50,666 nucleotides of DNA from DAOPKN01 sp035391225 (GTDB lineage: Bacteria > Thermotogota > Thermotogae > MWEM01), in contig DAOPKN010000012.1 in NCBI GenBank assembly GCA_035391225.1, forward strand, positions 1 through 50,666. The letters are read 5' to 3'. Within the stretch, counting starts at the first letter, position 1. The number at the start of each line of letters is the position of its first letter. Both the position numbers and the translations under genes were made by a program. Under the pieces are notes generated by a model, which was given only the letters and a program-made list of their open reading frames with translations, did no database searches and was not told the DNA's origin. This document shows, piece after piece, positions 30,578 through 39,583 of this stretch.

Positions 30578-31573
30578 TTACAAGTCCACGATCGGAATCC
30601 TGTTTTCGATGTGATAACTGTTTCGCTCCAATACTTTTTTTTGCTGGGGGGAGAGTCTTTCGAAATCCCAGTGCCGGTACAATGCGATAAAATTGGCCAT
30701 GTCCTCGTAGTGCAAGAAAAGGGGGATCAGTTCCTCCTGTTCCTTATCCAGGAATGTTTGTGTTCGGTACCCTTGCAAGAAGTGGGTGAGGTACTGTTTC
30801 GCAAATTGGGTTCGCTCTTCCCGGCGAGTGCGAGGGTAGGGTAGAACGCTGTACAAGGGGATGGCGATGTCCGCGACGTAGTAGAAGTAGCAGCTGGAAT
30901 CGAAATCGATCACGGAAAGGTAGTTGTCGTGCAGGAAGAAATTGCCGTAATGCAAATCCCCATGGACCAGGCCGAAGTTTCCCTTCTCTCGGGGAATGGC
31001 ATGGATTTCCCGGATGGTTTCTTGGAAGACCTTGTGGATCGTGCTCTTTGAAGCGGGGATACACTGCTGGTGGTTGATGGTTTCCATTTCGTCCCATTTC
31101 AACCGGGAGAGATGCGTTTCGTTTTGGGCCAGTTCGCGGGAAATGCGGTGAATGGTTCCAAGCAGCTCCCCCCACTTGAACAGCAACTCCGGGGTGAATT
31201 CCCGGAAGGCGTTTTCATCCTCTTCGATTTCTACTCCCGCCAGCCGTGGATACACGAAACCGTGTGCGAAACGCTCTGCATCGAGGGGAAGGCTTTCCAG
31301 CATTCGTGCATTCCTGGAAAAAAGAGGTTCGCAAGTGACTACCCCACCTTGGCTGCACGCACGCATGAAATCGAGTTCCCCTTGGATCTCGCTTCTCTCC
31401 CTGTCGAGGGAATCGAAGAGCTTGAGAATGTAAGTTACTGACCCATCCCACACCTCGTACACGCAACGGGTGTGTTGTTTCAGCGGAGTGATTGATCGAG
31501 GAAAAACGGAAAAAAGTTGGCAAAATTCGAGGAGAAGTTCTTGGCGAACCAAGTCCGTTAAGATTTTTTTCAT
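30578..31573 (-). CDS. Aminoglycoside phosphotransferase/choline kinase family protein
   Basis: 331 residues with the kinase-like fold of the APH family. LVHGDLHYGNFFL holds the catalytic Brenner motif (HGDxHxxN) near residue 210 and SVIDFDSSCY the metal-binding DFD. An N-terminal lobe with YILKLFD gives the ATP-binding lysine. Members phosphorylate small molecules such as choline, homoserine, sugars or spore-coat components, so resistance should not be assumed. Start ATG 31573; the TACAAT box ends only 5 nt before it, suggesting a leaderless mRNA. Confidence 0.78.
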   Translation of the reverse strand: MKKILTDLVRQELLLEFCQLFSVFPRSITPLKQHTRCVYEVWDGSVTYILKLFDSLDRERSEIQGELDFMRACSQGGVVTCEPLFSRNARMLESLPLDAERFAHGFVYPRLAGVEIEEDENAFREFTPELLFKWGELLGTIHRISRELAQNETHLSRLKWDEMETINHQQCIPASKSTIHKVFQETIREIHAIPREKGNFGLVHGDLHYGNFFLHDNYLSVIDFDSSCYFYYVADIAIPLYSVLPYPRTRREERTQFAKQYLTHFLQGYRTQTFLDKEQEELIPLFLHYEDMANFIALYRHWDFERLSPQQKKVLERNSYHIENRIPIVDL

Positions 31574-31578
31574 GCCCC

Positions 31579-31587
31579 ATTGTACCA
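31579..31587 (-). promoter_or_regulatory. Extended -10 promoter abutting the phosphotransferase start codon
   Basis: TGG-TACAAT on the minus strand with just 5 nt (GGGGC) before the ATG, so the message would have essentially no 5' leader. Confidence 0.6.
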
Positions 31588-31626
31588 CAGTTTCCTTCCC
31601 ATTTAAGCCCTTGTTGCTGCTTTCAA

Positions 31627-31635
31627 TGTTATAAT
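31627..31635 (+). promoter_or_regulatory. Extended -10 promoter of the acylase-like gene
   Basis: TGT-TATAAT on the plus strand, 42 bp before ATG 31678. Confidence 0.6.
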
Positions 31636-31677
31636 GGAGGGAACGCTTGGCATCTCGGGACGGAAAGGGTGAAACAA

Positions 31678-32535
31678 ATGAAAAGATCGATGGCTTTTGT
31701 TGGTTTTTTTCTTTTGGGAATCGTAGTACTTGGGTGCAGCAGTTTCATGGTGAACACCGATCGGGTGTGGATCGGTTCCAACTTCGATTATCCCAACGAG
31801 TTGGAGTACCGCGTGGCGTTTTTCGCATCCCAAATGGGGCACGCGTACTTCGCCATCCAGTTCAGCCGGCTGGGGAACCTGTATTACACCGCGTTGGGAA
31901 TGAACGACCAAGGGTATTTTGCCAACCTGCAGAACGTTCCCACGAGGGTGCTGGAAAACATGGTACCCGGAAAGGAAAACCTTCCCATCCAGGATTTCTT
32001 GCTCTACCAGCTTTCCTTTTTCTCGGAGGTTTCCCAGACCCGGGAAGCACTCGAAGAGTATCGCCTGGTGAATTTCCCCGGGTATGCCAGCCATACGATG
32101 GCGGTGGATGCAAAAGGGGATGCATTGATCGTAGAGCCGGGGTTCGAAGACAACCAGTTCTTTCGTTTCGAGGGAGATTACTGGCTCATGACCAATTTCT
32201 ACATGGCCGACCTGGCACGCGACAGGCTGTACTACCAATACGACCGACGTTTCAACAACATGGAAAAAAAGATCCAGGAGTACAAGGAAGAGATGGACCT
32301 GGAAAAAGCCTTTGCCATCCTTTCCGCTGCCTTCCAGTTTGAAACGCAGATTTCCAGCGTGTACGATCCGCAATCCGGAGAGGTGTTCTTCGCACTTCAT
32401 CGAAACCTGGACAAGATCTTCAAGCTTCGCCTGCAAGATGGTACCCTGCAAACATTCCAGGGGTTCCGTACGCAAAGGGAAATCACCTTGAGCAGCTCGG
32501 GAATTACGTTCGACGAGTTGGAAAGCTGGGAATAG
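31678..32535 (+). CDS. Exported penicillin V acylase/choloylglycine hydrolase-like Ntn hydrolase
   Basis: 285 residues. After a signal peptide (MKRSMAFVGFFLLGIVVLG) the mature protein begins CSSFMVNTDRVWIGSNFDYP, which parallels the N-terminal nucleophile Cys and the Asp of penicillin V acylase and bile salt hydrolases. LGMNDQGYFANLQ matches their GxNEKGL region, and HTMAVDAKGDALIVEPG matches their DxxGexxVIEP strand. It probably cleaves linear amide bonds outside the membrane. The sequence VVLGC also fits a lipobox, so the same Cys could be lipidated, which would block catalysis. Start ATG 31678 with AAAGGG upstream. Family assignment is by motif only. Confidence 0.65.
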   Translation: MKRSMAFVGFFLLGIVVLGCSSFMVNTDRVWIGSNFDYPNELEYRVAFFASQMGHAYFAIQFSRLGNLYYTALGMNDQGYFANLQNVPTRVLENMVPGKENLPIQDFLLYQLSFFSEVSQTREALEEYRLVNFPGYASHTMAVDAKGDALIVEPGFEDNQFFRFEGDYWLMTNFYMADLARDRLYYQYDRRFNNMEKKIQEYKEEMDLEKAFAILSAAFQFETQISSVYDPQSGEVFFALHRNLDKIFKLRLQDGTLQTFQGFRTQREITLSSSGITFDELESWE

Positions 32536-32541
32536 CAGGGT

Positions 32542-33699
32542 CTACAAAAAAAGCCGGCAGAGGAAATGGGACGACATGCCTGCCACCAGTCCGGCGACAG
32601 TGTGGCTGAAAAGGGCCTTGTTGGTGAGGGAACGGTACCCCAGTGCGTCCATCATGGCGATGTGCGTGCTGAGGTACCCGCTCCAGCACATACCCATGGA
32701 AGTGAACACCGCGATATTGGTGGGAGTCAAGATTCCTTTGTCGATGAAACGGGGAATGAGGGCCAGTGCTGCACCGGACGAACCCAGTGAAGTCAGCGGA
32801 AAAGCGATGAGCTCCGGGGATTTGAACCCGAACAGGAATTCCAGGACGGGGAAGATCTTTTCCCCCAGCCAGGGGAGAAAACCAACGCCCTCGTACGCCA
32901 AGCCTTGGAACCCGATTGCCGGATCCTTTGGCCCATACGTGAGCAACACCACCAACGTGGAGACCACCAAAACACCTGGGATGATGCCCAGCCCGATATC
33001 CACACCCGTTTTCCCCCCTTCCAGCAATGCGGCAAGAAGGCGGTGAAAGATGGAACCTTCGCGGATTTCACGCCGTTGTTCGATGCCTGCTACCTCCGAG
33101 GTCTTTTCGTCACCGATATCTCCCAGTTCCTTCTTGGAGAAGATGGCCATGATACGCACGCTTGTGATGCTTCCGATCAGCGCACCCAGGTTCCCAATCA
33201 GGACGGGGGCGAACATCGAGGTTCCAATGCGGGTCCCCAGCGCAAGCATGTAGGTACTCACGATGAGCCCCATGCCAAAGGATGTTCCCAGGTTACACAG
33301 TAGGGGGAGTTGCCATTTCTTGAAGGCCTTGAGGAAATTGCGGTCGCGTGCGAGCGAAATGATGGCGGGATTGTCCGAAAGGTAGGTGGTGATGACTCCC
33401 ATCACCGCCATTCCCGGGAGGTTGAAGAGAGGGCGCATGAGCTTGCGCAGCAAACGGTCGAGGATGTGCACCACCCCGAACTCGGAGAAAAGGGCTCCCA
33501 ACGCACCGGTGACCACCGCAACGGCCATGAGGAAGAAAACGGTGTTAATGAGGAGGTCGTGGGCTGTCCCCATCAGGGTTTTGAAGAAGTTGGCCATTCC
33601 CATAACCCCCACCACGGGACCAAAGAAACCCACGAAGAGCAACAAGAAGACGAAACCTTCGGCCCCAACGGCCCGGACAGTACGGGTGGGTTGTTCCAT
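32542..33699 (-). CDS. Gate (nucleoside recognition) domain membrane protein
   Basis: 385 residues, mostly hydrophobic, about ten helices. TTYLSDNPAIISLARD and FPLTSLGSSGAALALIP resemble the paired half-repeats of nucleoside recognition (Gate) proteins. It may be of the CD0519/CD1768 kind, which have no proven substrate. ATG has AGGAG 6 nt upstream. It lies 9 bp after the degenerate IscU gene, in the same direction, so it is probably co-transcribed with the Fe-S genes, but a functional link is not evident. Confidence 0.6.
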   Translation of the reverse strand: MEQPTRTVRAVGAEGFVFLLLFVGFFGPVVGVMGMANFFKTLMGTAHDLLINTVFFLMAVAVVTGALGALFSEFGVVHILDRLLRKLMRPLFNLPGMAVMGVITTYLSDNPAIISLARDRNFLKAFKKWQLPLLCNLGTSFGMGLIVSTYMLALGTRIGTSMFAPVLIGNLGALIGSITSVRIMAIFSKKELGDIGDEKTSEVAGIEQRREIREGSIFHRLLAALLEGGKTGVDIGLGIIPGVLVVSTLVVLLTYGPKDPAIGFQGLAYEGVGFLPWLGEKIFPVLEFLFGFKSPELIAFPLTSLGSSGAALALIPRFIDKGILTPTNIAVFTSMGMCWSGYLSTHIAMMDALGYRSLTNKALFSHTVAGLVAGMSSHFLCRLFL

Positions 33700-33708
33700 G
33701 CTTTTCTC

Positions 33709-34071
33709 CTACCGGGTACCCAGAAGGGCTTTTTGAATGGTTTTCAAGGGCAACGATACGCAGGCGAACACTTCTTCTTCGATTTCCAGGGTTTCTTGGA
33801 TTTCTACCGGGTCCATGGAGAGGATCTCGGAGATGGTATGGTTCTTGATTTTTTCACTCGTGAAAGAACTTGCAGCGATGAAACGCGGACAGCCCTTCAC
33901 TTGGAACGAAACGTCCTTTACAGTATCCTCTTCCACTTTCAAGAAGAAACGCACGTAATCTCCATCCCGGGGGTTTTCACCGGTGACTTGCAAGGTGTAG
34001 TCTTCCATTGCCCCGATGTTCCGGGGATTCATGAAGTGATCCAGTAGGATCGGAGAATACTTATGCGCCAT
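33709..34071 (-). CDS. Degenerate IscU-like scaffold lacking the first cysteine
   Basis: 120 residues of the IscU/NifU N-terminal fold: YSPILLDHFMNPRNIG, KGCPRFIAASSF and EVFACVSLPLKTIQKAL. The usual NPACGD motif reads NPRDGD, so the first cluster-binding Cys is replaced by Asp; the second Cys (KGCP) and the third (FACVS) remain, while the His before the third is Ala. It may bind metal differently or serve as a regulatory partner. It overlaps the end of the cysteine desulfurase gene by 11 bp, with AAGGAG 8 nt before ATG. Confidence 0.75.
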   Translation of the reverse strand: MAHKYSPILLDHFMNPRNIGAMEDYTLQVTGENPRDGDYVRFFLKVEEDTVKDVSFQVKGCPRFIAASSFTSEKIKNHTISEILSMDPVEIQETLEIEEEVFACVSLPLKTIQKALLGTR

Positions 34072-35209
34072 GATTCATGCTCCTTAAGCGCCTGACGCCT
34101 TCCTCGAGGCGCGAAATGAAGTACTGTACCTGTTCGTCGTCGTTGTCATGCCCCAGTGCAACGCGAATCGTGCCATTGGCGAAGGGTCTTTCCAGCCCCA
34201 ACTGCTGCAACACGTGCGAAATGGAACGACGGGCGGCATGGGATTGGCAGGCGGAGGCGGTGGAGACCGCAATACCGTTGAAGCTCAACCACTCCATCAG
34301 CGATTCCCCGTTGACATCCCGGAAACTCAGGCTCAACGTACCTGGGATGCGTTGCTCGGGGTGGCCATTTGCCCGGAATTCCCCCAGTTGCTCGCAGGCT
34401 TTGAGGATCCGAGTGGTCCACATGCGGTACCTTTGGGTGTTCTGTTTCATGTGCTGCAGGCAAATCGAAAGGGCACGGGCCATTCCCACGATGCCGGGAA
34501 CGTTCTCTGTACCGGAACGAAGGCCCCTTTCGTGACCACCACCGAAAACAACGGGGTGAATAGGGGTTCCCCTTTTCACGTACAAAAAACCCACTCCCTT
34601 TGGACCGTAAAACTTGTGTGCCGCCCCGCTCAAAAGGTCCACTCCGAGTTCCTTCACGTTGATCGGAACCTTGCCAATGGCCTGTACGGCATCGCTGTGC
34701 ACGAGGATACCGCGCTCGTGGGCCATCTGGGCCATCTGGGCGATGGGTTGAATGGTACCCACTTCGTTGTTCGCCATCATGATGGACACCAAGCTCACGG
34801 GTCCGGAAAGAAGCTTCTCGAAAGCCTGCAGGTCTACCTGCCCGTAGGCATCCACGGGAGCATAGAACACCGGAAAGCCTTCCTTTTCCAGGTGATGCGC
34901 GGTTTCCAAGACCGCTTCGTGCTCGATCCCCGTTGTTAATAACCCACGGGAACGGTTTTCGGGGAGCGTGCCAAAAAGCGCGAGGTTGTCCGCTTCCGTG
35001 CCACCGGAACAAAAAACCAGTTCTTCGGGTTCACAACCCAGCGCCAACGACATATCCTCGCGGGCCTTGTCCAGGGCTTCTTTGGCTTGCTGGCCCTTGA
35101 AGTGCAGGCTGGAGGCATTTCCAAACGAACGCGTCATCAACTCGTACACGACCCGGGCCACTTCGGGAAAAACAGGGGTTGTTGCGGAGTGATCCATGTA
35201 CACTTCCAT
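34061..35209 (-). CDS. Cysteine desulfurase (IscS/NifS)
   Basis: 382 residues. MEVYMDHSATTPVFPEV, CSGGTEADNLALFG, ANNEVGTIQPI, SDAVQAIGK, the PLP lysine in GAAHKFYGPKG, and the sulfur-carrying Cys in STASACQSH are all intact. It takes sulfur from cysteine and hands it to scaffold proteins. The start at ATG 35209 follows the stop of the IscU-DUF59 gene by 4 bp. It is the more canonical of the two desulfurases in this cluster. Confidence 0.92.
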   Translation of the reverse strand: MEVYMDHSATTPVFPEVARVVYELMTRSFGNASSLHFKGQQAKEALDKAREDMSLALGCEPEELVFCSGGTEADNLALFGTLPENRSRGLLTTGIEHEAVLETAHHLEKEGFPVFYAPVDAYGQVDLQAFEKLLSGPVSLVSIMMANNEVGTIQPIAQMAQMAHERGILVHSDAVQAIGKVPINVKELGVDLLSGAAHKFYGPKGVGFLYVKRGTPIHPVVFGGGHERGLRSGTENVPGIVGMARALSICLQHMKQNTQRYRMWTTRILKACEQLGEFRANGHPEQRIPGTLSLSFRDVNGESLMEWLSFNGIAVSTASACQSHAARRSISHVLQQLGLERPFANGTIRVALGHDNDDEQVQYFISRLEEGVRRLRSMNHGA

Positions 35210-35213
35210 AATC

Positions 35214-35867
35214 TCAGTATTCAACCACCTTTGCATCGATTTCCTGTACCTGCGGAATAGCTTCCAGGTGCTCGTGGATTTCTTCGAGGACGTTGTGGCG
35301 GTACGGATCGGTTTCCTCCAGCGAAATCTCGATTTCCACCAGTCCGGGTTTTTCGTCACCCTCTCCCTGGAACCTCAAGTATTTTACCAGTTTTGCATCG
35401 ATAATGTTCACCCCCAAACCCGGATGGATCACTTTTTTTAGCTCGTCGAGCAAAAATGATTCGTCGACGGCGCGCTCATGTGAGATTCCCAGGTGCTTGC
35501 TCTCGTAATCCTGGATGGCAGCGCGAAGTCCGTCCACGGCGAGCACCGAGCAGTGCACCTTCACCGGGGGGAGGCCTCCCAGCTTGTCCACCGCATCCTT
35601 CCAGGTCAGTTTCTTGGCATCCTCGACCGGAAGGCCCTTTGCCAGATCGGTAACGATGGATCCGGTGGCGATGTTGGATGCGCAGCCGTATGAAAGGAAA
35701 CTGATGTCTTGGATCTTGTCGTTTTCCACTTTCAGGAACACCGAAACCTGGTCACCGCAAGCCGGGCTTCCAACGGTTGCGGCGCCGTCCGGGTTTTCCA
35801 GTTCGCCCACGTTATGCGGGTTCTTGAAGTGCTCCAGTACCTTGTCGGTGTATTTGATCACGGCCAT
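35214..35867 (-). CDS. IscU-type Fe-S scaffold fused to a DUF59/MIP18-like domain
   Basis: 217 residues. Residues 1 to about 125 are a full IscU scaffold with all ligands: GSPACGD, YGCASNIATGS and KVHCSVLAVDGLR. Residues from about 140 (LKKVIHPGLGVNIIDAKLVKYL, then a helical end IPQVQEIDAKVVEY) look like a DUF59/PaaD/SufT-type domain, known for roles in Fe-S cluster maturation or transfer. GGAGGG lies 6 nt before ATG. It sits between the two cysteine desulfurase genes, so sulfur donors flank it. Confidence 0.75.
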   Translation of the reverse strand: MAVIKYTDKVLEHFKNPHNVGELENPDGAATVGSPACGDQVSVFLKVENDKIQDISFLSYGCASNIATGSIVTDLAKGLPVEDAKKLTWKDAVDKLGGLPPVKVHCSVLAVDGLRAAIQDYESKHLGISHERAVDESFLLDELKKVIHPGLGVNIIDAKLVKYLRFQGEGDEKPGLVEIEISLEETDPYRHNVLEEIHEHLEAIPQVQEIDAKVVEY

Positions 35868-35878
35868 GTTGATCCCTC

Positions 35879-37039
35879 CTATTTCTTGATCGTGCTTTGC
35901 GCGCGCAAACGTTCCACGATGGGCTTGAGCGTTTCCACCAGAGGTTCCACCTCATCCAGCGAGTTGGACCAACCCGGGGTGATGCGCAGCGATCCGTGTG
36001 CCATCTCGTGATCCCGTCCGATGGCGCTCAGGATGTAATTCACCTTCAAATCGCTCGAAGCGCAAGCGGAACCCGTGGCCACGACGATGTTTTCAAAATC
36101 CAGGAACATCATCACCGATTCTCCCTCGATGAAGCGGAACGAGTAGTTCACGTTGTCACTGACCCGCTTCTCTCCGCGGGGACCATTGAGAACAATATCC
36201 GGGATCTCCCGTTCCAGTGCCTTCATCAGCGCTTCGCGGATGGTAAGGGTGTGGTTCGAGTACTTGTCGGTTCGTTGCTGGGCCTGCTCCAACGCCACCG
36301 AAAGCCCCACGATGCCGGGGATGTTTTCGCCGCCGGGCCAAAACACGGATTCACTCACTGCACCAAAGAGAGTAGGCTTCAACCCACCCTTTCGCGGAGC
36401 GACGATGGCCCCCATCCCCTTTGGCCCGTAGATCTTGTGGGCGGAAAACGTGAGGTAGTCTACCCCCAGGTCGCGCATATCGATGTCCATGGAATTTACC
36501 CCCATGGTGGCGTCGAGCAACACGGGGATTTTGTCGTCCACTTCGCGAATCATTTTTACCAGGGAGGAGATATCCTGCACGCTCCCGATGGTATGGTTCA
36601 CCCAGGTTAGGGCAACCAGGCGGGTTTGGGGAGAAAGGTTTTCCTTCAACCTGTCCGGGTCGAGCAAACCCTCTCCATCCACTTTCAGCAGGGAAACCTT
36701 CGCGCCCTTCTTTCGGTAGAACTCCAACGGAGTGGTGATGGAAGGATGGTCAATCTGGGTGCTTACCAGGGAGGACTGGGAAAGGTCGGCATCTCGCATC
36801 AGTCCGTGGATCACCAGGTTGTTTGCCGCAGTTCCCCCTCCGGTGAAGATGACCTCACCCTGGCTCAGGCCCAGGGAGGTGAGAACCCTTGCCTTCGCAT
36901 TATCCAGAACCTCAGCGGTATCGGTACCCATGCGGGTGAACGAAACAGGAAGGTAGAACTGCTCGCTCCAGAAAGGCTCCATCGCCCTCTTTACTTCCGG
37001 GGAAACCGGTGTGGTACGGTAATGGTCCATGTATATCAT
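35879..37039 (-). CDS. NifS-like cysteine desulfurase paralogue
   Basis: 386 residues. MIYMDHYRTTPVSPEVK, TGGGTAANNLVIHG, the PLP lysine in FSAHKIYGPKG and the active-site Cys in ATGSACASSD are present. Some positions are altered relative to its neighbour: the NNEIG motif is VNHTIGS, and the PLP-contacting Gln of DAVQ is Met in DATM. So it may act with other kinetics or another substrate. Start ATG 37039 with GAGAGGG 6 nt upstream; it is the first gene of the Fe-S cluster. Confidence 0.85.
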   Translation of the reverse strand: MIYMDHYRTTPVSPEVKRAMEPFWSEQFYLPVSFTRMGTDTAEVLDNAKARVLTSLGLSQGEVIFTGGGTAANNLVIHGLMRDADLSQSSLVSTQIDHPSITTPLEFYRKKGAKVSLLKVDGEGLLDPDRLKENLSPQTRLVALTWVNHTIGSVQDISSLVKMIREVDDKIPVLLDATMGVNSMDIDMRDLGVDYLTFSAHKIYGPKGMGAIVAPRKGGLKPTLFGAVSESVFWPGGENIPGIVGLSVALEQAQQRTDKYSNHTLTIREALMKALEREIPDIVLNGPRGEKRVSDNVNYSFRFIEGESVMMFLDFENIVVATGSACASSDLKVNYILSAIGRDHEMAHGSLRITPGWSNSLDEVEPLVETLKPIVERLRAQSTIKK

Positions 37040-37191
37040 TGTTTTCCCTCTCTTTCTGTTCCAGGAACGGAATCGCTCCAAAATTAAAGATTTCTAACTC
37101 ACTACCCCAGACGAAAAGAATCGTTCGCTTCTTTTCCATACGTCGCGCCTTGAAACGTCTTTCGACCGTCGAAAAAAGGGGCCCCATGATG

Positions 37192-37197
37192 TATAAT
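37192..37197 (+). promoter_or_regulatory. -10 box of the HD-GYP gene
   Basis: Perfect TATAAT 40 bp before ATG 37238; no good -35 seen. Confidence 0.45.
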
Positions 37198-37237
37198 GTT
37201 CCTACCTTGGGCAACCTACGAAGAAGAAGGAGTCGGC

Positions 37238-39583
37238 ATGCGTATCGTATGGAAAATCATCATAACGGTCCTCTCCCTTTCCGTTTTCCTGATCGTTCTG
37301 TTTTCCGCATTCCATTACCAGCAACAGAAGAAATGGATCCTTTCCTACCATAAGGATTCTACCACACGAGAAGTGCAACAAATTCAAAACCTGATACACC
37401 TTTTCTTCGAGGACATCGAGCAAAACCTGGATTTGTTGTCCGGGGTGATCCCCGTGGCGGAAATCGATGCTTCTTTCTTCTCCCTTCTGCAACCCGAAAA
37501 CCCGGAAATGACCATTCAACCCGAGTACAGCTCTGATGCCGAAAAGCGCATCCTTTCCCTTTTCCGGGAGTACCTTTCCAGCCATCCCCAGACCACCATG
37601 TTGTACCTGGGTACGGTGGATGGCGGGTACCTGGAATTCCCGGTGATTCCCCTGGGAAACGGGTATGACCCTCGCCTGCGGCCCTGGTTCCAAACCGCCA
37701 TACAATCGCCGGGGAAGGTGGTTCTCACCTCTCCCTACATGACCCAGTTTTCCCAAACCCCGCAGATCGGCGCCGTGAAAACCGTCGGGCCTGCGGGTGA
37801 AGCGCCAGTGGGGGTTCTGGGAATCAACCTTTCGCTTGCCCTCTTCTCCAACCTCTTGGAACAGCTCCAGGTGCGAAACCAAGGTGTGCTCGTCCTGGTG
37901 GATGGAGCGGGAAGGGTTCTTTCCCATCCACGCGAATCCAGCCTGCTTTTTTCCTCCGTGGAAAAGTTATCTCCCTCTTTCCAAGATCTTTCCGCTTTCA
38001 AAGGGGAATACGGCGAGGTTATCCTGGATGGCGAAGTGAACCTTGGCTTGGTGGTTCCGGATCCGCGTTTTGGCTGGAGTTTCATTTCGCTTGTGCCGAA
38101 AAAAGAAGTTTTCCGGGATTTGAACCAACAGACCCTGCTCATCCTTCTCGTTTCGCTGAGCATGTTGTTCCTTGCCTTCATGTATGCCTTCGTGGTAGGA
38201 AGGAACATTTCCCGTCCACTGGAAACGTTTGCGCGAGACGTCGCACGCTTTGACCCTTCCCGTGAGAACGATCCCGTGCCCGAGGAGGGAAGCTACGAAA
38301 CGAGACTTGCGGCCAAAAGCTTCAACCGGCTCGCTTCCCAGCTGGAAAACGCCTTCGAGCAGAACCGCGAAGCAAACAGCAGGCTCCGGGAAATGAATGC
38401 CACGTTAGAAAAGAACAACCGCATCCTCCATCGTTCTTTCGAGGAGGCAGAAGAATACGCCCGGGCGATCGAGGAGATTACCACGATAACCTCGCGCATG
38501 ACCACTTCCGCGTTGCACAAGGACGAAAGTTTCCTGCGCGACCTATTGGAGATGTTGATGGCCCTGATCCCCAAGGCAGACTGTGGAAGCATCTCCCTTT
38601 TCGAGGGCGATCGCTGGCGCTTCGTGCACGCTGTGGGGCATGACATCGAAATACTGCGCGACCTGGACCTCAAACGGTCCTACTTCGCACCCGGGGACCG
38701 GTTGATACTGATCCAGAACATCATCCAGAAGAACCAGGCCATTATGCCAGAAGAACTGAACCGCAAGTTTGGAAAGGCCACCAAGCCCATCCAATCTTCG
38801 ATCATATCCCGGCTGGTTTTCGGCGCACTCGAGCTGGGAAGCATCGCGCTGGACATTGAGCAGGGAAAGAAGAAGGAGTTTTCCGAGGAGGAAGTCAAAA
38901 TGGTGCGTGCTTTTTCCAACGTTGCTTCGGCGTTCATCACCATGCAAAACTACATCATACAGCAGGACAAGTTCCAAAAAGACCTGCTCCGGGCCATGAT
39001 CCGTTTCCTGGAAATCCACGACCCGTATACCCGTGGGCACTCCGAAAGCGTGGCGGTGCTTGCCTCTCGGCTTGCGCGGGAAATGGGCATGGAGACGGAG
39101 CAGGTGGACCGTGTTTTCTGGGCAGGCATGGTGCATGACCTGGGTAAGATTTTGATTCCGGGAAACATCTTGACCAAGGTGGAACCACTAACGGAGGAAG
39201 AATTCCAGTTGATCAAAGAACACCCCAGCTGGGGAGGAAAGGTGTTGCATTCCTTCGATGACTTGCAAGATGTTGCACGTTTCGTGGAGTACCACCACGA
39301 ACGCTGGGATGGCAAGGGGTATCCCGAGGGGTTGATGGGCACGCAAATTCCCCTGGTTTCACGCATCCTGACCATCGCTGACTCCTTTGACGCCATGACC
39401 AGCGACCGTCCTTACCGCAGGGCGATTTCTTTGGAAAAGGCCTACGAGGAGATGGAAACAAACTCGGGGTCCCAGTTCGACCCCGAGTTGGTGCCCATTT
39501 TCGTGGAAGTGGTGCGCAAGATGGAGCGCGAAGGTAGTTGGAAAAGCGCAGAGGGCTTCCTGCAAACCGGTGGAGATTTCTAA
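37238..39583 (+). CDS. Membrane sensor with dCache, HAMP, GAF and HD-GYP domains
   Basis: 781 residues. An N-terminal helix (about 5-25), an outside sensory region of about 260 residues of dCache type (RPWFQTAIQSPGKVVLTSPYM, GVLGINLSLALF), a second helix (TLLILLVSLSMLFLAFMYAFVV), a HAMP linker, a coiled coil, a GAF-like domain (about 430-590) and a C-terminal HD-GYP domain: HSESVAVLASRLA, MVHDLGKILIPG, HHERWDGKGYPEGL, and ADSFDAMTSDRPYR. HD-GYP domains hydrolyse cyclic di-GMP or related dinucleotides; the metal ligands and GYP are intact. ATG has AAGGAG 5 nt upstream. Its stop overlaps the convergent gene's. Confidence 0.88.
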   Translation: MRIVWKIIITVLSLSVFLIVLFSAFHYQQQKKWILSYHKDSTTREVQQIQNLIHLFFEDIEQNLDLLSGVIPVAEIDASFFSLLQPENPEMTIQPEYSSDAEKRILSLFREYLSSHPQTTMLYLGTVDGGYLEFPVIPLGNGYDPRLRPWFQTAIQSPGKVVLTSPYMTQFSQTPQIGAVKTVGPAGEAPVGVLGINLSLALFSNLLEQLQVRNQGVLVLVDGAGRVLSHPRESSLLFSSVEKLSPSFQDLSAFKGEYGEVILDGEVNLGLVVPDPRFGWSFISLVPKKEVFRDLNQQTLLILLVSLSMLFLAFMYAFVVGRNISRPLETFARDVARFDPSRENDPVPEEGSYETRLAAKSFNRLASQLENAFEQNREANSRLREMNATLEKNNRILHRSFEEAEEYARAIEEITTITSRMTTSALHKDESFLRDLLEMLMALIPKADCGSISLFEGDRWRFVHAVGHDIEILRDLDLKRSYFAPGDRLILIQNIIQKNQAIMPEELNRKFGKATKPIQSSIISRLVFGALELGSIALDIEQGKKKEFSEEEVKMVRAFSNVASAFITMQNYIIQQDKFQKDLLRAMIRFLEIHDPYTRGHSESVAVLASRLAREMGMETEQVDRVFWAGMVHDLGKILIPGNILTKVEPLTEEEFQLIKEHPSWGGKVLHSFDDLQDVARFVEYHHERWDGKGYPEGLMGTQIPLVSRILTIADSFDAMTSDRPYRRAISLEKAYEEMETNSGSQFDPELVPIFVEVVRKMEREGSWKSAEGFLQTGGDF

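Noticed and set aside
30578..31573. Aminoglycoside resistance gene
   Set aside because: Only the general APH/choline kinase fold is supported; there is no mobile element or resistance context.
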